64,000 nt of DNA from JAZKFT01 sp965246935. Lineage in GTDB: Bacteria; Bacteroidota; Bacteroidia; Chitinophagales; Chitinophagaceae. Of this stretch, positions 26,683 to 34,746 are shown one piece after another (the first letter of the stretch is position 1; the number at the start of each line of letters is the position of its first letter). Below the pieces are notes generated by a model. It saw nothing but the letters and a program-made list of their open reading frames with translations. It was not told where the DNA came from and did not search any database. The position numbers and the translations under genes are program-made. The DNA lies in assembly GCA_965246935.1 (NCBI GenBank), contig CBDFGC010000037.1, forward strand, positions 310,001 to 374,000, written 5' to 3'.

Positions 26683-27675
26683 TTAGTGAAGCACAATTTG
26701 TTTTGCCATAGTGCCGCCCGCCGAAATAATGTGAACCGTATAGACTGCTCTGGCCAGCTGTGATACATCAAACCGGATGAGGCTACTACTGCCTGCTGCC
26801 ACTTTTATATGATCCACTACGGAGCCATTTAAGGCTATGATGTTAATGATTGCATTTTCCCTGCGCATGGATTCGGGTATCTCTACATTTATAAAATTTG
26901 TTGCAGGGTTAGGGTAAATACGTATTAGATTATTGATAGCTTCGTCGAACCGTACCAACCTGGCCGGTGAATAACTATAGTGGCCATTCAGATCAACTTG
27001 CTTTATGCGGTAATAGTTAAACCCTTTTGCAGGTGCCAGATCATCCAATGTGTACTGCTTTTCAATCGCTGAATTGCCCGCTGCTTTTATAGTGGTAATT
27101 CTAATAAAGTTTACCGCATCCGAACTCCGCTCAATTTCAAAATGGCTGGTGTTGCTTTCGCTCGCTGTCTTCCAGATAAGCCGGCTGTATTTGCCCTGCC
27201 ATTTTTCGGCATCAAAGCTTAGCCAGGTAAGCGGCAGTGTTCCCTGCGGTTTGTACACACTTGTCCATCCATCACCTTTACCGCCATTCCAAAAGCTAAT
27301 GCTGTTTTGGATATAACCTTTTTCCGCATAACCATCACCATCGCCACCTTTCCAGAAGCTAACACTATTTTGCACATAATTTTTGGCTGCATAGCCATCG
27401 CCATCACCGCCTTTCCAAAAACTAATGCTGTTCTGCACATAATTTTTGGCTGTATAGCCATCACCGTCACCACCTTTCCAAAAGCTAACACTATTTTGCG
27501 AATAGCTCTGGCTGGCATAACCATCGCCGCTCCCGCCTTTCCAGAAATTTGCAGAAGCCTGCAGGTAATTTTTTTGCGAATAACCATCGCCACTGCCCCC
27601 TTTGAAAATAGGGGAAGTTTGTGCATTACCAGCCAGCCAGCCCAGGCAACAACAGGCCAATAAAATATTTTTCAT
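26683..27675 (-). CDS. secreted T9SS protein with six 21-residue GGxGDGY repeats
   Basis: 330 residues. Signal peptide about 1-19 (GWLAGNAQ). Residues about 24-135 are six tandem units of the form FWKGGDGDGY..KNYVQNS(I/V)S, period 21 exactly (the GG-preceding residue falls at 25, 46, 67, 88, 109 and 130). The middle (about 145-240, WLSFDAEKWQGKYSRLIWKT and SHFEIERSSDAVNF) is a fibronectin-like fold common before T9SS tails. The C-terminus YPNPATNFINVEI ... VYTVHIISAGG is a type A T9SS sorting domain, so the protein is exported and probably surface attached. The glycine and aspartate content suggests metal or sugar binding loops, but this is unproven. The SUMF1-like gene is 29 nt upstream. Confidence 0.85.
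   Translation of the reverse strand: MKNILLACCCLGWLAGNAQTSPIFKGGSGDGYSQKNYLQASANFWKGGSGDGYASQSYSQNSVSFWKGGDGDGYTAKNYVQNSISFWKGGDGDGYAAKNYVQNSVSFWKGGDGDGYAEKGYIQNSISFWNGGKGDGWTSVYKPQGTLPLTWLSFDAEKWQGKYSRLIWKTASESNTSHFEIERSSDAVNFIRITTIKAAGNSAIEKQYTLDDLAPAKGFNYYRIKQVDLNGHYSYSPARLVRFDEAINNLIRIYPNPATNFINVEIPESMRRENAIINIIALNGSVVDHIKVAAGSSSLIRFDVSQLARAVYTVHIISAGGTMAKQIVLH
27255..27609 (-). repeat. 63-bp coding tandem repeats
   Basis: Six near-identical 63-bp units within the preceding gene encode the 21-residue GGxGDGY modules. The middle units are nearly identical at DNA level, which points to recent unit duplication or conversion. Confidence 0.85.
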
Positions 27676-27704
27676 GCTGAAAATTTAGCGGTTAACAGAA
27701 ATAG

Positions 27705-29123
27705 TTACTGGGCTGTACGTACACAACGAATACCCTGTACAGCACTACGGCCGGTAAGCCCCTGCTGTGGCCCTACATTGGCGTATGCCCTGTCGGAGAT
27801 ACGTAAAATAGCCGTACCATCAGCATAGGTGCCGCCCCGTAAACCCCAGGTACTGGCGGCTACAAGTTGCGTCTGATCGCTGAGGCCATTTACATCGAGG
27901 TTACCATCACCATGTTGTCCGGTAAAAGCTCTGCCGGTAGCGTTCCCAACCGTAATTACATACTCTGCCGTGTTTCCGCTCATTTCCATAATACCATAGT
28001 ATGTGCCGCCGCTGCTAATGCGGTTTGAAAGGGTTGTTGCAAATATGCCGGTACGCAAAGGCCTGCCAACAGAATTTTGATAGTTCGCATTGCCGGTAGA
28101 AACGGTTTCGTTGTCTAAGCCAGGATTTACAACAGCCGCAATAGTCGCCGGCGTAATGGTGGTATTGCCCCAGGCATATTCATTAATTAATGGGGAAATA
28201 TTGTAACCACGGCAGGCTTTCTCATACTCCAGTTCGGTCATCGGGCGGAGGCCGGCCCAATCGCTGTATGCAGCCATATCCTGTATAGAGGCACTTCCCA
28301 ACGCTCTTTCAGGTGTAGCAGTGGTAATGTTAGGGTAAGTGCCTGTAAAGGTTCCCATGTTCCGGTTAGCTGAACGGGCAGCATCCAGGTTCAATAGAAA
28401 ATCGATATACTGCTGGTTACTGCATTCGTACTTCATGCAAAAAAATGCTCCAAAGCCTTTGGGATAGGCAGCAGGAATAGGGCCCGCCGGGCTACCGGTA
28501 TAGCTGCTTGCAGTAAAAGTGAGATTGGTTGCAGCAGGACCTACTGTAATAGAGCCTTCACCCGGCACTAAAAAAGCAGTATCCTTATCCCCTCTCTGAA
28601 AATGGCCTTCTTCGCTACCATTGCTGCCCAGGTAAAACGATCCTTGTGGTACATATACCATTTCAACGGCATATACATTTACTTCTACGCTATCGGTGTC
28701 CAGCACGCCATCTACGCCATAATTCCAGCGCAGTTTATTGCCGGAAAAGCTAACGGTACCAATACCATCGGCATTGCGGTAAATGAAGGTACCCTTACCA
28801 TCGGGAGCCACCCGTAAGGAAGCACCGGCATTTACCGTATGGCCGCCTGAGGCGGCATCACCGGGACTAGTATAATTGATTGTAGCATGCAACCAACTGT
28901 TGGTGCCTTTTTTCCGGAACTTGGCAAATACCCAGGCTGCATCGTAGTTGTTTTCGTTGCTGCTGACCCGCCAACTGTTGTCCCAGGTTACATCAAAGCC
29001 AATCAAGCTAAAATGGCTGGTAGTGTTTTGGCCGCTGAGGCCAATGCCTGCCAACTGAATGTTATTGGCGAGTGCAGTAAATGCTACCGAAATAGCCAGG
29101 AGTGAGAACGTAAGTTTTTTCAT
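27705..29123 (-). CDS. secreted SUMF1/FGE-like domain protein
   Basis: 472 residues with a signal peptide ending ALANN. The N-terminal beta domain (about 20-150, FDVTWDNSWRVSSNENNYDAAWVF) is a Bacteroidota module that often precedes this fold. From about 155 (MVYVPQGSFYLGSNGSEEG) to the end lies a formylglycine-generating-enzyme (sulfatase-modifying factor) fold: FFCMKYECSNQQYIDFL, DWAGLRPMTELEYEKACRG, and the closing RGGTYADG ... GRSAVQGIRCVRTAQ. True FGE needs a pair of catalytic cysteines; I do not see the expected pair clearly, so it is more likely a lectin-like or surface protein. Co-transcribed with the GGxGDGY protein downstream. Confidence 0.8.
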   Translation of the reverse strand: MKKLTFSLLAISVAFTALANNIQLAGIGLSGQNTTSHFSLIGFDVTWDNSWRVSSNENNYDAAWVFAKFRKKGTNSWLHATINYTSPGDAASGGHTVNAGASLRVAPDGKGTFIYRNADGIGTVSFSGNKLRWNYGVDGVLDTDSVEVNVYAVEMVYVPQGSFYLGSNGSEEGHFQRGDKDTAFLVPGEGSITVGPAATNLTFTASSYTGSPAGPIPAAYPKGFGAFFCMKYECSNQQYIDFLLNLDAARSANRNMGTFTGTYPNITTATPERALGSASIQDMAAYSDWAGLRPMTELEYEKACRGYNISPLINEYAWGNTTITPATIAAVVNPGLDNETVSTGNANYQNSVGRPLRTGIFATTLSNRISSGGTYYGIMEMSGNTAEYVITVGNATGRAFTGQHGDGNLDVNGLSDQTQLVAASTWGLRGGTYADGTAILRISDRAYANVGPQQGLTGRSAVQGIRCVRTAQ

Positions 29124-29167
29124 GGTTTAAAATTTCGGTAAATATGAGTTTAGTATGTATGGAATTA

Positions 29168-29234
29168 TATACCCTGTAGAGGGTATTTTGGTGAGTACCA
29201 TGAAGAGGACGTATCGGTACCTGCCGCCGGCAGG
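29168..29234. repeat. two short palindromes between divergent genes
   Basis: ATACCCTGTAGAGGGTAT (29168-29185) and CCTGCCGCCGGCAGG (29220-29234) lie in the gap between the SUMF1-like gene and the recombinase. They may be operators or small mobile palindromes; no further support. Confidence 0.45.
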
Positions 29235-29312
29235 TTATCAATCATGAATGCGAATGAGGATAAAAAGGGTATATAGTATTGTTTACGTATATCTGGCTAT
29301 TATAGTTACGGA

Positions 29313-30506
29313 ATGGAGCATATCATATTACAACCCTTGTTTCATAACAAGCAGGAGCGGGTAGTACTGGTGTATACCAACCTACCTTTAGTAAACAGAA
29401 TAGTCCGGCAATTACCCGGAGCCAAATGGAGCCAGACCTATAAGTGTTGGCATATACCGCTTAATGAAACCGTATGCAGAAAAGCGATTGAACAACTGAA
29501 AGAATATGGAGAACCGGATGTGGAGCCGCTACGCATGTATCTGGCAAAGCGGAAAAACGTTGCTGCAACACAAGTCAAAGAAAAGAATCCGGCGCTAACA
29601 CAGGCACAGGTAAAGGTGTACAATAAAATAAGCGACGCTAACCTGGCAGAGCTTGGCAGAATGGTAGATACCCTGAAACTGAAAGCATATAGCCCCAAAA
29701 CATTGGTTACGTACCGCACCGAAATGATGCAATTACTTCGGGTAATTGGCAACAAGCAGGTAAATACGTTAACACCGGACGAATTGAGAAGGTATATGCT
29801 ATATGCGGTTGAGAAGGAAGGGATTAATGAGTTCACAGCCAACAGCAGGCTGAATGCCTTAAAATTTTATTTTGAAAAAGTACTGGGAAGAGAGCGGATG
29901 TTCATAGAAATTCCAAGGCCTAAAAAACACCTGAACCTGCCAAAAGTATTAGGAGAAGGAGAATTAACCCGCCTCTTTAATTCCTTGCAAAACAAAAAGC
30001 ACAAGGCTATACTGTTTACGGCATACAGTGCAGGCCTGCGGGTAAGTGAGGTGGTGGCGCTAAAACTAAACCAGATAGACAGTGACCGGATGCAAATATT
30101 TGTAGAAAGGGCCAAAGGCAAAAAAGACCGGTACGTGAATTTGAGTGTGCTGTTGCTTGATGTATTAAGAGCATATCTGATGAACCTGCAAGAAAAAAGA
30201 CCATTGATATACCTGTTCGAGGGTGAGCAACCGGGCAACGCCTATTCCATAAGAGCCGCACAAAAAGTATTTCAGGATGCCAAAGCAATGGCACGAATAA
30301 AAAAGGAAGTGGGATTTCATAGGTTAAGGCACTCGTTTGCTACGCATATGTTGGAGAAAGGGGTGAACACCCGGTACATACAGGAATTGTTGGGCCATTT
30401 TAGTATTAAAACAACTGAACGGTACCTGCATGTAGCCAAAGATAAATTAATAAATGTGGTAAGCCCGCTGGATGATTTGTGGCGGAAAGGAAATATTGAC
30501 TGGTAA
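29313..30506 (+). CDS. tyrosine recombinase/integrase with N-terminal accessory domain
   Basis: 397 residues. A roughly 65-residue N-terminal domain (PGAKWSQTYKCWHIPLNE) of the type seen in Bacteroidota integrases precedes a SAM-like core-binding domain (about 100-205) and the catalytic domain with R243 (AGLRVSE), Lys in KGKKDRY, H336-x-x-R339 (HRLRHSFATHML), H362 (LLGHFSIKTTERY) and nucleophile Y371. All catalytic residues are present, so it should cut and rejoin DNA. It stands at the left edge of an AT-rich island with broken genes and an IS fragment, which it may once have mobilised. No attachment site was identified. Confidence 0.92.
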   Translation: MEHIILQPLFHNKQERVVLVYTNLPLVNRIVRQLPGAKWSQTYKCWHIPLNETVCRKAIEQLKEYGEPDVEPLRMYLAKRKNVAATQVKEKNPALTQAQVKVYNKISDANLAELGRMVDTLKLKAYSPKTLVTYRTEMMQLLRVIGNKQVNTLTPDELRRYMLYAVEKEGINEFTANSRLNALKFYFEKVLGRERMFIEIPRPKKHLNLPKVLGEGELTRLFNSLQNKKHKAILFTAYSAGLRVSEVVALKLNQIDSDRMQIFVERAKGKKDRYVNLSVLLLDVLRAYLMNLQEKRPLIYLFEGEQPGNAYSIRAAQKVFQDAKAMARIKKEVGFHRLRHSFATHMLEKGVNTRYIQELLGHFSIKTTERYLHVAKDKLINVVSPLDDLWRKGNIDW

Positions 30507-30733
30507 TGAAAAAGCACCAATTACTGAAAATAGAACGGATATGTCTATGATTGAAAATCAACAACTTAGATATAACCAACAATTCATTCCCCAAAAACGT
30601 ATTTACGCATGTTTTAGAGATGGAACGAATAAGAGTAGCGTTGATAATTAACAACTTAAATATATTTGGCAAGTTCGCCTAATACAATAATCTTAGTGTT
30701 GCCTGCAATAATTTTCAACTTCGATTTTTAAAA

Positions 30734-31993
30734 ATGATGAAGACTTTATATTTTTTACTCTCCATTTCTATGGCAACAGTTGTTTTTGCACAGAAAGTTG
30801 AGTTGAAACAAAAATTTAGAACTGACTTCAGTAAGGCATTAGACAATAATTTTTCACAGAAACAATTAAGCGAAATGCTCAATGATTATTGGTTCTGTTT
30901 ATATCCAGGAGGTGATAATATTCAATTACAAGATAGCGTTAATAAATATAAAAACTCGTATTTTAATTTGCATGATTTTAAAAATGAAATATTATATAAA
31001 GACAATATAAACGTTCTTATTGAATCAAAAAATCGAGTTCAAAGAACTCTTGCTTACATGATCATTTCATCAGCTTATGACACTTCTAAAGAAGATATTT
31101 TGCTTGAGAAGCTTTCAACAGAAAATGATACTACGGCTATTGTTTGGGCCGGAATTAGCTTAATGAATATTAAATCAAAGCATACATCACCTTTGTTTGA
31201 TTTTCTTGTAAAGTACGAACATCTTGGAGATGCCCATATATTCCCTTATTTTGTTCTGCTTGATAAAGACTCACTCAGGCAGACTGCTTATAGTCGAATA
31301 AATAGCGAAAATAAATTGTCAAAAATATTGGCTGCTCAAACGCTTGGCTTTACTATTCCAAATCTTAAAACTGAAGAACTATTAAAGCATGCAGTTGAAA
31401 CATGGGATATAGACATGAAGGGTTATGCGATTTCGCCTATTTCTGAACTGCGAATTGGAAATTTATTAGAGTTGCTAAAACCATTATTAAGTGATAAAAG
31501 AACAAGGTATATTTCCCTGAAAGCCCTTGCAAACAGCCCAACTGAAGCAGATAGGCTCTACTTAACTGAATCGGCCAGCAAACAGGACACCGTTTCCGAA
31601 GATTTATTGAATACGCTTTATGACTCGAAGAATATTAAGAATACAAAATTTTGGCTCATGTTTCTTCGCACAAAACCATTTCCTAAAAATTATTTTTTCT
31701 CAACTTACGGGAACCCCATTATAAGTTCAGACAGCATCTTACCCGATCTGCAGTTAACATTAAAAACTGTAAAAAACAAACATATACTCGAGCAACTCGT
31801 AACGGCTTTAGACAACAGAACCGACAGTATTTCGATAACGGTAATGATAAAACTTTTTCAACACAAAAGTCCTTCTGTCAGATACTGGACTGCAAAAACT
31901 TTAAAGGAAAATTCTTCAGTAATGTTAAAAACATCAAAATTAAAACAGTTAATAGATCATGGCTTAAAAGATGGAAATACTAAAGATGACTAA
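30734..31993 (+). CDS. secreted HEAT-like repeat protein of unknown function
   Basis: 419 residues with a signal peptide ending VVFAQ. The body has helical repeats, clearest in SKILAAQTLGFTIPNLKTEE, TRYISLKALANSPTEADR and PSVRYWTAKTLKENS, suggesting an alpha-solenoid (HEAT-like) fold. DNA here is visibly more AT-rich than the flanks, and codon use differs, as expected of a transferred gene. It starts at the ATG at 30734 (a second ATG follows directly). It sits 227 nt after the recombinase, inside the accessory island. No enzyme motif. Confidence 0.7.
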   Translation: MMKTLYFLLSISMATVVFAQKVELKQKFRTDFSKALDNNFSQKQLSEMLNDYWFCLYPGGDNIQLQDSVNKYKNSYFNLHDFKNEILYKDNINVLIESKNRVQRTLAYMIISSAYDTSKEDILLEKLSTENDTTAIVWAGISLMNIKSKHTSPLFDFLVKYEHLGDAHIFPYFVLLDKDSLRQTAYSRINSENKLSKILAAQTLGFTIPNLKTEELLKHAVETWDIDMKGYAISPISELRIGNLLELLKPLLSDKRTRYISLKALANSPTEADRLYLTESASKQDTVSEDLLNTLYDSKNIKNTKFWLMFLRTKPFPKNYFFSTYGNPIISSDSILPDLQLTLKTVKNKHILEQLVTALDNRTDSISITVMIKLFQHKSPSVRYWTAKTLKENSSVMLKTSKLKQLIDHGLKDGNTKDD

Positions 31994-32009
31994 TTACTGC
32001 AGGCAACAG

Positions 32010-32187
32010 AGTATTACTAAAAGCTGGGCAGACGGAAGCCGTGTTTCATCTTTTTCAGCTCTGTGTAGCAGCGGTTCGGGTTGGACAAAATACCGTCAAT
32101 TTCATATCATATTTTCATCATTTTTCTATCTTCAGCATCGGTTGGCCGGGGCGGACACAGCAACAATTCCCAGCCTTCAGTAATACT
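32010..32187. repeat. 178-bp palindromic element
   Basis: AGTATTACTAAAAGCTGGG (32010-32028) and CCCAGCCTTCAGTAATACT (32169-32187) are inverse copies with two mismatches, enclosing a GC-richer stretch without a credible gene in an otherwise AT-rich region. Size and structure suggest a non-autonomous element. Confidence 0.65.
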
Positions 32188-32217
32188 TTTTCGTTGGTGG
32201 CAATTTTTTTGGACACC

Positions 32218-32553
32218 ATGTATAAGTTTGTTTCAAATAAGGTAATGGATAAAGACATATTACTTTTAATGCTTAATGAAAAGTGCAAATGTACATTGCC
32301 ATTTGGATGGATTCCTTTAACGAATGATGAAATTGTTCCAAACACTGAAGTTCACGATTCTGAATATTTACAATATTACCTTGAAGAAGTTAAATAAATA
32401 ATTAGAAATGTATTTAAATCACAAACACTTTATGAACTTAATGAAGATGGACAATTTAAAGAATTAAGTTTGAATGAACGTTACTTTGAATATGATGGAC
32501 TTGAATATATTTATACAAATAAAAATTTAGACTTTGTTTTGTATACTTCCCAA
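32218..32553 (+). pseudogene. broken gene: nonsense codon and IS truncation
   Basis: From the ATG at 32218 the frame reads MYKFVSNKVMDKDILLLMLN ... YLQYYLEEVK and stops at TAA (32395-32397). The same frame stays open after it for about 50 codons (IIRNVFKSQTLYELNEDGQF, EYDGLEYIYTNKNLDFVLYT) until the transposase fragment begins near 32553. The joined product reads naturally as one protein of unknown family, so the TAA is probably a point mutation (AAA to TAA) and the end was lost to the insertion. Confidence 0.65.
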
Positions 32554-32899
32554 AAAGGTGTATGTGCGATGTGATAACGGATCGCAGTTCCAGAGTAACC
32601 TGATAAGGGAATATTTTGCTGACAAAGGCATTACCCGGGAGTTTACCAAACCAGCTACCTCACAGCAGCATGCACACATCGAATCTTACCACGGCACTAT
32701 ACAAAGTGCCATTTGCAATCGCATAGAATTTAGTTCTTTAAAGCAATGTGAAGAAGTATTGATCAGATGGCAGCAATTTTATAACCAGCGCCGCATTCAT
32801 TGCGGTATCGGTTTTCAAAGTCCGGCGAAATACATGGCTTCTAAAAACCTGGCAATACCGCTAAAAATAAACACAGGGCAAATGAAAGAAACAGGATAA
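32553..32899 (+). mobile_element. IS3-family transposase C-terminal fragment
   Basis: The frame reads LPKKVYVRCDNGSQF, then QQHAHIESYHGTIQSAICN and WQQFYNQRRIHCGIGFQSPA, the last third of an IS3-family OrfB: second catalytic Asp (DNGSQF) and the Glu (HIESYHG) of the DDE triad. The first Asp, the helix-turn-helix and OrfA are missing, so it cannot transpose. It cuts into the preceding broken gene. The 123 nt after it may hold the right IS end but no clear terminal repeat was found. Confidence 0.85.
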
Positions 32900-33022
32900 T
32901 TTTAAAGTAGAAATAGGAAAGTGGTCATCTCTAAATTATTAAAAACTATACATCTTAAAACACCTCTCTAAAAAGTAGAATCCCTGTCCGGTTTATAGTA
33001 TGTACGAAAGCTGTATAATTTT

Positions 33023-33169
33023 ATGCTTTTAATGATTACGCTTATTATTTCAGTTGCATCGTTTATTTTTTATAAATCTTTAGATAGATTGTATGATAAA
33101 ACGGTAACGACCTATTGCATTTTTATTGGCGCATTATTACAACTCATTTTTCATCTAAACATTTTATGA
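33023..33169 (+). CDS. possible 48-residue membrane peptide
   Basis: From the ATG at 33023: MLLMITLIISVASFIFYKSL, a short polar stretch (DRLYDKTVTTY), then a second hydrophobic helix CIFIGALLQLIFHLNIL. Two-helix hairpin layout, AT-rich. No homolog recognised; it may be a real small membrane protein of the accessory island or a chance frame. Confidence 0.4.
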   Translation: MLLMITLIISVASFIFYKSLDRLYDKTVTTYCIFIGALLQLIFHLNIL

Positions 33170-33249
33170 ACTGACATTCACAAAATCAATATTAAAATGT
33201 TTTTACTCAACAAAAAGTCCTGCCGTATATTCAGCTAAAATTAATACAT

Positions 33250-33951
33250 ATGCCGGCGGATAAGGAACATAAAAACAAACTCGAGAAAGAATTTGAACTG
33301 GAACGCGTCATTCTTTTCAGCGATGCGGTATTTGCCATTGCTATTACCCTGCTTGTTATTGATATCCGGTTTCCGGAGGTACCGAAAAACATCGGATCGC
33401 ATGAACTGTTTATCATTTTTAAACCTGCCATTTTCGAATTTCTGGCATTTAGTATTAGCTTTTTCTTTATTGGATCTTTCTGGTCCCGCCATCTTAAACT
33501 ATTCAAATTTTTGAAAGACTATGACCAGCGATTGATTGTTTTAAATCTGTTTTTTTTATTTTTCATTGTGTTATTCCCCTTTACTGCATCAGGCGTAGCC
33601 GGCCATGTAAGGCCGCATTTTATGCTGCCATTATTTTTGTATGTATTTAATATTACGCTGTTATCCATTGCACATTACCTGCTTTGCCGGCACGTACTAT
33701 CGGCAAAAGCAGGCCTTACATTCGATAGTGAGGCAATGGAAAAGAAATACCTGCTCACACTCTCCTTATACATAGCAATTACACTGGTAACCATATTAGC
33801 CGTCAGCAGTATTGTGCGGTTTCTTTTTCCCGAAAACGATATTTACCTTGCTATGTGTTTTTATATATTTCCGGTACTGATGCTGTATGCACGGCGAAAA
33901 GCGAAAAAGTATAAACCGGGAAAAACGGTAAATAGAGAAAATAATAATTGA
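33250..33951 (+). CDS. TMEM175-family (DUF1211) potassium channel-like protein
   Basis: 233 residues. The first helix carries the family signature RVILFSDAVFAIAITLLVID, whose FSDxxxAI stretch lines the pore in bacterial TMEM175-like channels. Five further hydrophobic helices follow, which is the single-repeat six-helix layout of bacterial members (tetramers), selective for K+ over Na+ in studied cases. Ends with a basic tail. It returns to normal base composition after the island. Confidence 0.9.
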   Translation: MPADKEHKNKLEKEFELERVILFSDAVFAIAITLLVIDIRFPEVPKNIGSHELFIIFKPAIFEFLAFSISFFFIGSFWSRHLKLFKFLKDYDQRLIVLNLFFLFFIVLFPFTASGVAGHVRPHFMLPLFLYVFNITLLSIAHYLLCRHVLSAKAGLTFDSEAMEKKYLLTLSLYIAITLVTILAVSSIVRFLFPENDIYLAMCFYIFPVLMLYARRKAKKYKPGKTVNRENNN

Positions 33952-34071
33952 TATCATAGTTGATGGTTTCGAAAAATTCTGAAAACGTCAGAAATCACGG
34001 AATTGCAATCTGCGGCAGGTACGATTCGCCGCTATGAATTCATCAAAATGCCTGCAATCTTTGGATAAACA

Positions 34072-34713
34072 CTATATCAACTTATGCTCATACGCATATT
34101 TTATTAACCCGATTAGACTAGTGGTTTTGCTTTTGCGAAAAATATTTTTACGGTGGGTTTCTACCGTTCGTTCGCTGATGAACAATGCTTCTGCAATTTC
34201 CTTATTGCTCATTTCCTTTTCAATCAGCCTGATGATTTCTATTTCACGGGTCGTTAATTGTGCATCTTCATTTTGCTTTCGGATGTTAGATGCCCGTTCC
34301 ATTTCGTTCAGCACTTCTTCACTAAAATAAATACCGCCACCCGCAATTTTTTTAATGGCCGTTGCCAGTTCGGCCTTGCTGATATTTTTTAATACATAGC
34401 CATTAATATCGGCATCGTTAATCATTTCATTTACGATCTCACCCTGGCCGCTCATGCTTAAGGCCAGAATTTTTACGTGCGGAAACCGTTTACGTACCTG
34501 TTTGCTTAATTCCTGGCCGGTCATACCCGGCATCATTACATCGGTTAGTAATACATCTACTTTTTGCGTGGCCAGCATTTCAAATACGGTAGCTGCGTCC
34601 GAAGTAGCGCCAACAATATGTATGTAAGGCTCATCTTCCATTAACGACCGCAGGCCGTCGATCACAATCTGGTGATCATCAATAATTACAATGTGCGTTT
34701 TTTCAATAGCCAT
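34072..34713 (-). CDS. NarL/LuxR-family response regulator
   Basis: 213 residues. Receiver with IIDDHQ and phospho-acceptor D58 in LLTDVMMPG, switch region LALSMSGQGEI, and Lys in GYVLKNISK. C-terminal LuxR domain: LTTREIEIIRLIEKEMSNKE then IAEALFISERTVETHRKNIF. The kinase gene lies 33 nt upstream on the same strand, so they form a pair. Confidence 0.94.
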   Translation of the reverse strand: MAIEKTHIVIIDDHQIVIDGLRSLMEDEPYIHIVGATSDAATVFEMLATQKVDVLLTDVMMPGMTGQELSKQVRKRFPHVKILALSMSGQGEIVNEMINDADINGYVLKNISKAELATAIKKIAGGGIYFSEEVLNEMERASNIRKQNEDAQLTTREIEIIRLIEKEMSNKEIAEALFISERTVETHRKNIFRKSKTTSLIGLIKYAYEHKLI

Positions 34714-34746
34714 ATCGGAATAATGTTTTGAAGATAGCAGAATTTG

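Noticed and set aside
27255..27609. 63-bp tandem repeats that could be taken for a CRISPR array
   Set aside because: The units are in frame in a gene with signal peptide and T9SS tail, have no unique spacers and encode a clean 21-residue module.
30507..30733. Integron attC-like site behind the tyrosine recombinase
   Set aside because: No matched GTTRRRY and RYYYAAC pair with a stem was found.
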